DNA from: Phallusia mammillata
Lineage: Eukaryota > Chordata > Ascidiacea > Phlebobranchia > Ascidiidae
NCBI GenBank assembly: GCA_003260075.1
Contig: QLIY01000617.1
Location: forward strand, 35,006-99,005
Length of the DNA: 64,000 nucleotides
Reading direction: 5' to 3'
Positions 58,341-64,000 of the stretch are shown here, in pieces. The first letter of the stretch is position 1. The number at the start of each line of letters is the position of its first letter. Below the pieces are notes generated by a model. It ran no database searches. It was given only the letters and a program-made list of their open reading frames with translations, and was not told where the DNA came from. Made by a program: the position numbers and the translations under genes.

Positions 58341-61300
58341 ATGGTCAACGCGTTCATAAAGTGTGCAGCGATAGCAATATGCGCCGCGGTGGCATGGCGG
58401 TGGTTTAGTGGCTCAAGGTTGCCACCTAACGGCAGAGATGTACAACGCGTGGGGGCGCTCGAGAGCCTTAAAGAACATTCGCGCAAGTTTGATTCGGAGA
58501 AGATCGTCCAAGTAACCGATGGCGTGCATGTTGCTATTGGTTACGCATTGGCAAACATGATAATGATCGAAGGTGGGCTTAAATTAACTCCTAACTTTTA
58601 CTTTTAAACGAAACTTTATTTTCGTAATAACGTAACATTGAGACTTTCTGTGGTAGCATATCCGCCGTAGCTGTAATCTATGTGAAGGTATTTGATTGGT
58701 CAACCAGTACTGATCACTATAAATCACTAAAATGGCTGCTATAATATATGAAACCCCTTTTTGCATACATATATATATAGGCACTGATGGAATCATCTTG
58801 GTTGATACTATGGAACATGAAGACGTAGCCATGAAAGCCTTTAAAGATCTGCGAAAGATAACCTCAAAACCGTTAAAAGGAATCATTATAACTCATTTCC
58901 ATTTAGGTACATACTTTCCCTTTTTCTGTTTTTTGTGATTATCAACGGATTATAAGATATTCGTATTTTATAGATCATGTCGTTGGTGCAGTGTCTCTTC
59001 TACGTCAACACCCTGAAGTTCACATTTACATGCACGAGAGCACCAAGTCTGAACTGGCCCGTTTTGGTAAGTTTTGAATAAGCAAGACCTTGTTTAAACC
59101 ACAACGAACTAGTTTAATTCATCGGCTAGTAGTATTTAAAAATATATATATCATATCAATCGCAGTACACCAGGCCCATTTGATTTGACGATATACCGAA
59201 TAAGCCGGTGATCAAACATTCCAAAATGGAAAGTCGTAGGGTAGAAAAAGTGCCAAATGTGAAAGTGCCGTGATTGCTACTCTGCATAGACCAGGAGTTC
59301 CCAACCTGTGATACGCGTACCACTAGTGGCACGTGAAGGTTTTTCAGGTGGTACGCGAGTAGCTTCCGTTTTTTCATAAAAGCCTGTATTCAGAACTTTA
59401 TATTTTCTTTTATACTTTACTGGCGATACTGGTGGTAATGTGATAATGTAGGAAAGAAACTACAAAAAGTTGTAACTAACATTTTGTTACCAACTTTAGA
59501 CTATCACATTTGTAGGTTTGGCTACTATGGTGGACCGTAAGCAAAAATCTCATCAAATTTGGTTGTGGTGCTTTAGTGTTATTTTGGTTCTTCTTCTGAA
59601 TAAAATATGATTCGATCGAATTAAGAAGTGGTACGCGTTCCGGTACAGAGCGTCCAAGTGGTACGAGATCATAAAAACGTTGGGAAACCCTGGCATAGAC
59701 GCTTCAGGGCTGAATCCAGTTATCAATCCATGTTCAGTTTTGAAGAAAAAAAGACTTGAAAGCGACTCTTAACATCAATAGCATAATATCGTACTATTAT
59801 ATCACGAAGGTGTTTCGTTTAATGTACTGTTTTAGCCCCCCCCCCCGTTATCAATCCATGTTCAGTTTTGAAGAAAAAAAGACTTGAAAGCGACCCTTAA
59901 CATCAATAGCATAATATCGTACTATTATATCGCGAAGGTGTTTCGTTTAATGTACTGTTTTAGTACAAAAATTTACAATTTGTGATTCCAAATCAATTTC
60001 AGTACGTTTGGGGGAAATCAACTTTGCCCGAGGAAGCCGACAGTTTGGAATATTTTTGGATGAGGACAAGGAAAAAATAAACGCTGGTATTGGGCCACAG
60101 TTAATGCAGGACGCAAATATGATGCATGTTGCACCAGAGGCAACTCATACGTACAAAGACAGAGAAACTTTTAACCTAGCAGGTGGGGAAAAAATCCCCC
60201 CCCCCGCAACTCATACGTACAAAGACAGAGAAACTTTTAACCTAGCAGGTGGGAAAACTTAACATAAATATGCACTATGGCTTCAATTCTCGAAGTACCC
60301 TTCTCATTTTAATACCTAAGTTCTTAGCACTGGCTATTTCAAGCTTTTTTACCCGATTTCTAGCTTTTTAAACGTTGAATAAAGTGTTTGTCAACATGTG
60401 GCAAGTTTAAAAAACGAGAATCTGTCAATGTTTACGTTGTCTTGCATGTTTTTGCTTTTATTCAGAACGTTACAGAATCGACGTTATTCAAAAACAAAAC
60501 ATTATTGCAATTTATGTCATGCCCCCCCCCCGTCTCGAATGGGACATCGAAACGTCGGCATATTATAATAAAGACTGCTAAAAGAGCTTAAATTTGTTCA
60601 AACCAAACATATTTGTATGTTTTAACAAGGTGTGGCCTTTGAACTTATCCACACGCCGGGTGAGACAGACGATCAAACTACAGTTTGGCTTGCAGACAAA
60701 CAAGTAGTGTTTCCCGCTGACAATATTTACGAAACCTTTCCGAACCTGTACGCTATACGTGGTAGTCCGCCTCGGAGTTGCGAAAAATGGTACAAAAGTC
60801 TGGACAAAGTACGCCAGTTGGGGGCGCAACACATGGTGCCCTCCCATACGCGCCCCCTAAGTGGTAAAAAGGAGATCAATGACGTCATTACGATTTACCG
60901 TGACGCAATCCAGTACGTTCATGATCAGACTGTACGGTGGATGAATAAGGGCTTTGGTGTGAATGAAATCGTTCACAAAGTGAAACTACCTCCTAAGCTT
61001 GCAGCACACCCTTATTTGCAGGAACATTACGGTACAGTAGCGTGGTCGGTCAGAGGTGTGTACGATTCGCTTATTGGATGGTTCGACGGCGATCCTGTTA
61101 ACCTTTTCCCGCTGACCAAAGCGCAGCGCGCTGGACGATGGAAACAGCTACTCGCGAGAGATTCAAAAGCAACCGCAGATGCAAAGATTTTGCAAGACGC
61201 ATTAAACAGCCTCAAAGCGTCTGATGATAAATTTGAATTAATAGGGGAGTGTATGAACGATGAACTGCAGTGGGCTCTTGAACTGTCATCTCTGGCAGTA

Positions 61301-61819
61301 GAAGCAAGTGAAAATCAAGTGAAAGAAGAAGCGAAATCACTGCACGTTCGCGTTTTACGTAGCCTCGCGAAGTGTTCTAACAACGCCAACGCGAGACACT
61401 ACTACCTGACTATTGCACGCGAGATTGAATCCGGCCTTAAACTGCTCATGACGAAGAATTCTTTGCGCGACTTGCTCTTGACTCATCTTAACATAGACGA
61501 GCTGATGTCGTTTTTTCCGTTAAGATTTAAAGCAGAGGAATGCGACGAGAACACGCTACTGACTGTGGGTATGGTGTTCACCGACATACAGAAGTCGTAC
61601 TACTACACTGTACGCAACTGTATGGTCGAGTACCGTAAACATCCAGATGCAGTGCCACCTAACGTTGATGCAACCCTTACCACAACGTCCACTACGTGGC
61701 GTGAAATGGTCGTGCAAGAGAGCAGTACTGTTATCCAGTTTGCAACTGGAGGCTTGACGGTGACAGGCAGTATGTTGTCATTTCGAACCTTTATGAATTT
61801 AATTGAAACCTCATTTTAA
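58341..61819 (+). CDS. Alkylsulfatase-like metallo-beta-lactamase-fold hydrolase
   Basis: Five exons (58341-58572, 58781-58906, 58974-59066, 60003-60182, 60630-61819) encode 606 residues; every intron is phase 1. A hydrophobic segment at residues 5-22 (FIKCAAIAICAAVAW) looks like a signal anchor. The metallo-beta-lactamase motif is THFHLDH (115-121). It is followed by HTPGETDD, VFPADNIYETFPNLYAIRG and VPSHTRPLSG, the pattern of class III sec-alkylsulfatases (SdsA1, yeast BDS1) with two zinc ions. The long last exon covers the alkylsulfatase dimerisation and C-terminal SCP2-like domains (AQRAGRW..LL, then the C-terminal LLLTHLNIDEL block). Such enzymes hydrolyse alkyl sulfate esters. A family member in an animal, with bacterial homologues, suggests possible ancient transfer. 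The poly(A) signal AATAAA is at 62179-62184. Confidence 0.9.
59157..59740 (-). mobile_element. Degenerate SINE interrupted by a hAT element
   Basis: ATCGCAGTACACCAGGCCC and GTCGTAGGGTAGAAAAAGTG on the left, and ACGCTTCAGGGCTGAATCCAG on the right, match the SINE body and tail of 41001-41252. The hAT insertion at 59292-59692 splits it, so the SINE is older. Confidence 0.6.
59292..59692. mobile_element. Non-autonomous hAT element (family D), 401 bp
   Basis: Termini CAGGAGTTCCCAACCTG and GTTGGGAAACCCTG have the perfect duplication GCATAGAC (59284-59291, 59693-59700). Interior GTGGTACGCG as in 21170-21460, plus about 110 bp extra. In alkylsulfatase intron 3. Confidence 0.92.
59719..59964. repeat. 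Direct duplication joined by C11 in an alkylsulfatase intron
   Basis: GTTATCAATCCATGTTCAG through AATGTACTGTTTTAG is repeated around eleven C (59836-59846), two differences. Confidence 0.88.
60140..60257. repeat. Direct duplication joined by C10 across the end of an exon
   Basis: GCAACTCATACGTACAAAGA through CCTAGCAGGTGGG is repeated around ten C (60196-60205). The duplicated block includes the last 43 bases of alkylsulfatase exon 4 and its donor, giving two candidate donors. Confidence 0.9.
60522..60531. repeat. C10 run without flanking duplication
   Basis: Ten C in the last alkylsulfatase intron. The sequence to its right has no visible copy to the left, unlike most C10 runs here. Confidence 0.85.
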
Positions 61820-62178
61820 TTGTGAATACGTTTCTTGGCGTTTTCGTTGGTGCGTAAGTGATGATAGGTTATTACAGGTAGCCTATTACCCAAAATGTTG
61901 CGATTTTTTTCTCCAAAATAATTTACAGTGTATTTAAAGATTTCTACATTATAGTTCTTCAAGCAATGAAGTCTACTTAGACATTCAAAGCCATTGGAAT
62001 TTTTTATGTTGTATTTCGTGTTTACTTAACATTTAAATTATTGAATACTCCTCAGCTGTAGTTGACTGTTTTGATTTGAACAATTTCATCTAAAGTATAC
62101 GTGATATATATGTCGATGTGCCAAAAAACCCTAATTTCTTTATGTTCTACAAATAAGACACAGGTGCTTGCATGAAAA

Positions 62179-62184
62179 AATAAA
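62179..62184 (+). terminator. Poly(A) signal of the alkylsulfatase gene
   Basis: AATAAA about 360 bp after the stop codon, followed by a GT-rich stretch. The remaining 62190-64000 shows no recognisable gene; the open frames near 63650 have no family features. Confidence 0.5.
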
Positions 62185-64000
62185 GTGTATTAGGTGGGTC
62201 TTCTCTCTTCAACATGTGTTTTCTAATTCTGTTTTGGACGACATACAACATTTGTAATTATATTTTTAGTGTATGTTCATCTTTTTGTTTGTTCCAATTT
62301 GTTGTGATTGCGCAACTTTCCTTGGTTCCTAATTTATTTTTGAAGGAATTTATTCAATGTTTGATGGGTTTGCTTAGTCTTATAGCAGATATTGACTTCA
62401 TAGCAGTTTCAACATTGTTCTGTTGGCCTAGAAGTAAATTAGGACAGCGTCTAATCACATTGTTCTGCTGCTAACATGTCCGCACTATATAGTTTGTCGG
62501 TGGAAGAACAAGCATTTATAATCCATAGTTGTGATTACTTTGTATGCAGCAGGTACGAATCAACCCAGACCAAAATTAGTCCATCAGGGATTTGAGCTTG
62601 TGCGCAGATTTAGATCTAGAGTAGACTTTGTATTGTCATGCGGCAAAACTGTTCACTTAATAGAAACTTGTTAGATCCTTAAACGAAGGGCAATTGCAAA
62701 TTTGGGACGTTTTTTTATTATTTGAAAGTAATTACTTACTCGAGACATTTATACGGTTTACTTGTTACCTCATGTTATGACATAAAGGCTATATAAGCCA
62801 AAGGAACATTTGAATTAGACAGCAAGAACTTGATTACACAAATGGCCACAAACGTCGTAAACACTGGGAACCCTCACCTCTCTTATATTCGGTTATGTAG
62901 ATAAAGCGCATTTGTCCAATCAGCATATCTAGTTGAGTGGTCTCTTGTTTTTTAGGTCAACGTTTTGAACACGCGATTTCGTAATGGAAAACTTTAAACA
63001 TGGCGCCACCTAGGTGGACAAGCCCGTATTTGGTTTACATGCAACGTTTCATGCTTCGCTAGAACTGCTAGCTTAGCCCCATAATCATTGCCATGTCAAG
63101 TGTGACTGACCGCTTCTTCTTCCGAGTTAATGTCTTTTTCTCCCTCTTTTTAAATATTGCTGACTCGTCTTTACTCAAATGCAGTGCCGTTGCACTTTAC
63201 TTCAAGATAGGCAACCCAACAAAATAGAACTCACGTACGTCCTTGTGGCGATCGAGTGAAACAAATAAGACCCAATACTAAGATATAACATTACATTTAT
63301 ACAGCTTTTAGAGTTGGAGGCATGTTGTTAAATAGACAGTTACAATTGAAGTTTAAACCATCGGTTAAAACGTGGCCCCATGCCCATTTTTTGATGTAAA
63401 TATACAAACCTACAGTAAGTCTATGTGCTATGTATTTACATACGATTAGCTATGCGCCAGTTATGTAAATTACTGACGAATTTATAGAACTGAAAATGAA
63501 CTTTTCGGGTCGGGTTCGTACTTAGGTTTGTTCAAAGTTCGGGCCTTAGTTTGCACTCTGTGTCAGTATTTTACTTTTGAATAAATTTACCCAGCTAAGT
63601 AGCCATTTGCTAGACCTGAATTAATGTCATACAGCCCTGAAACACCTTGTTTAAGACCAATTGTCTTTTGTGTTTGTTGTCTTGGTCCTTCCAGGGGCGA
63701 CAATGTATGGGCCTGTCAACCAATCTTTCGAGCCTAAACTGGCTTTTCAAAAACGATTCGAGTTCGGGCTTGTACTTTCGGTTTCGCGCTCCAATTTCAG
63801 GCCTGTTTACAACTCTGCCAAAGCAGTTTTATTAGCAGTGGGACAACAATACGTGATATCATCTCTAGGACAGTTGAAGTCATTATGTGGCACATTAGTT
63901 GGTCGCAGAGACACACAATGCTGACAGGTTGTGTCGCATTTCTATACCATTGTGCTACTTGCGCGACTGCTTCCCGCCGTTGGTTGTGTTCAGACGAATT

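Noticed and set aside
481-60257. Reading the C10 sites as a CRISPR-like or phase-variation array
   Set aside because: The duplicated blocks are all different from each other; only the C10 is shared, and this is nuclear animal DNA.

Overview
The window is nuclear DNA of an animal. It is AT-rich, with small spliced genes (GT-AG and some GC-AG introns), many short non-autonomous hAT-type transposons carrying 8-bp target duplications, and tRNA-derived SINEs. Gene content (VMP1, MRPS30/mL65, a transducin-type G-gamma, rhodopsin-like GPCRs, class II aldolase, alkylsulfatase) and compact structure suggest an invertebrate chordate, most likely an ascidian tunicate such as Ciona. The species is inferred, not proven.

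Layout. 0.7-1.5 kb: last two exons of an unrecognised plus-strand gene. 2.5-21 kb: a tandem array of single-exon class I SAM-dependent methyltransferases. Two copies are intact (10098-10970, 20170-21075). Two are intact apart from an inserted C10-plus-duplication join (2528, 5705). One is frameshifted (17390). The rest are eroded (4089, 12000, 14102 minus strand). 21-25 kb: transposon-rich. 25.4-26.4 kb: two-exon G-protein gamma subunit. 27.4-31.7 kb (minus): complete VMP1. 32.2-38.8 kb (plus): complete MRPS30/mL65, head to head with VMP1. 40.0-43.0 kb (minus) and 47.2-50.8 kb (plus): two divergent, clearly paralogous GPCRs sharing a cysteine-rich N-terminal motif, intron phases and a GC-AG intron in TM7. 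51.7-54.5 kb (minus): class II aldolase/adducin-head protein. 58.3-61.8 kb (plus): metallo-beta-lactamase-fold alkylsulfatase. 62-64 kb: nothing recognised.

The strongest unexplained pattern is 21 places where a stretch of about 50-450 bp is followed by a pure run of about 10 C (or G) and then by a slightly diverged second copy of the same stretch. They interrupt coding exons as well as introns. This most likely records un-merged allelic overlaps in the assembly, although fixed-length C10 is itself odd. Any gene model that crosses one should be read with the second copy collapsed.
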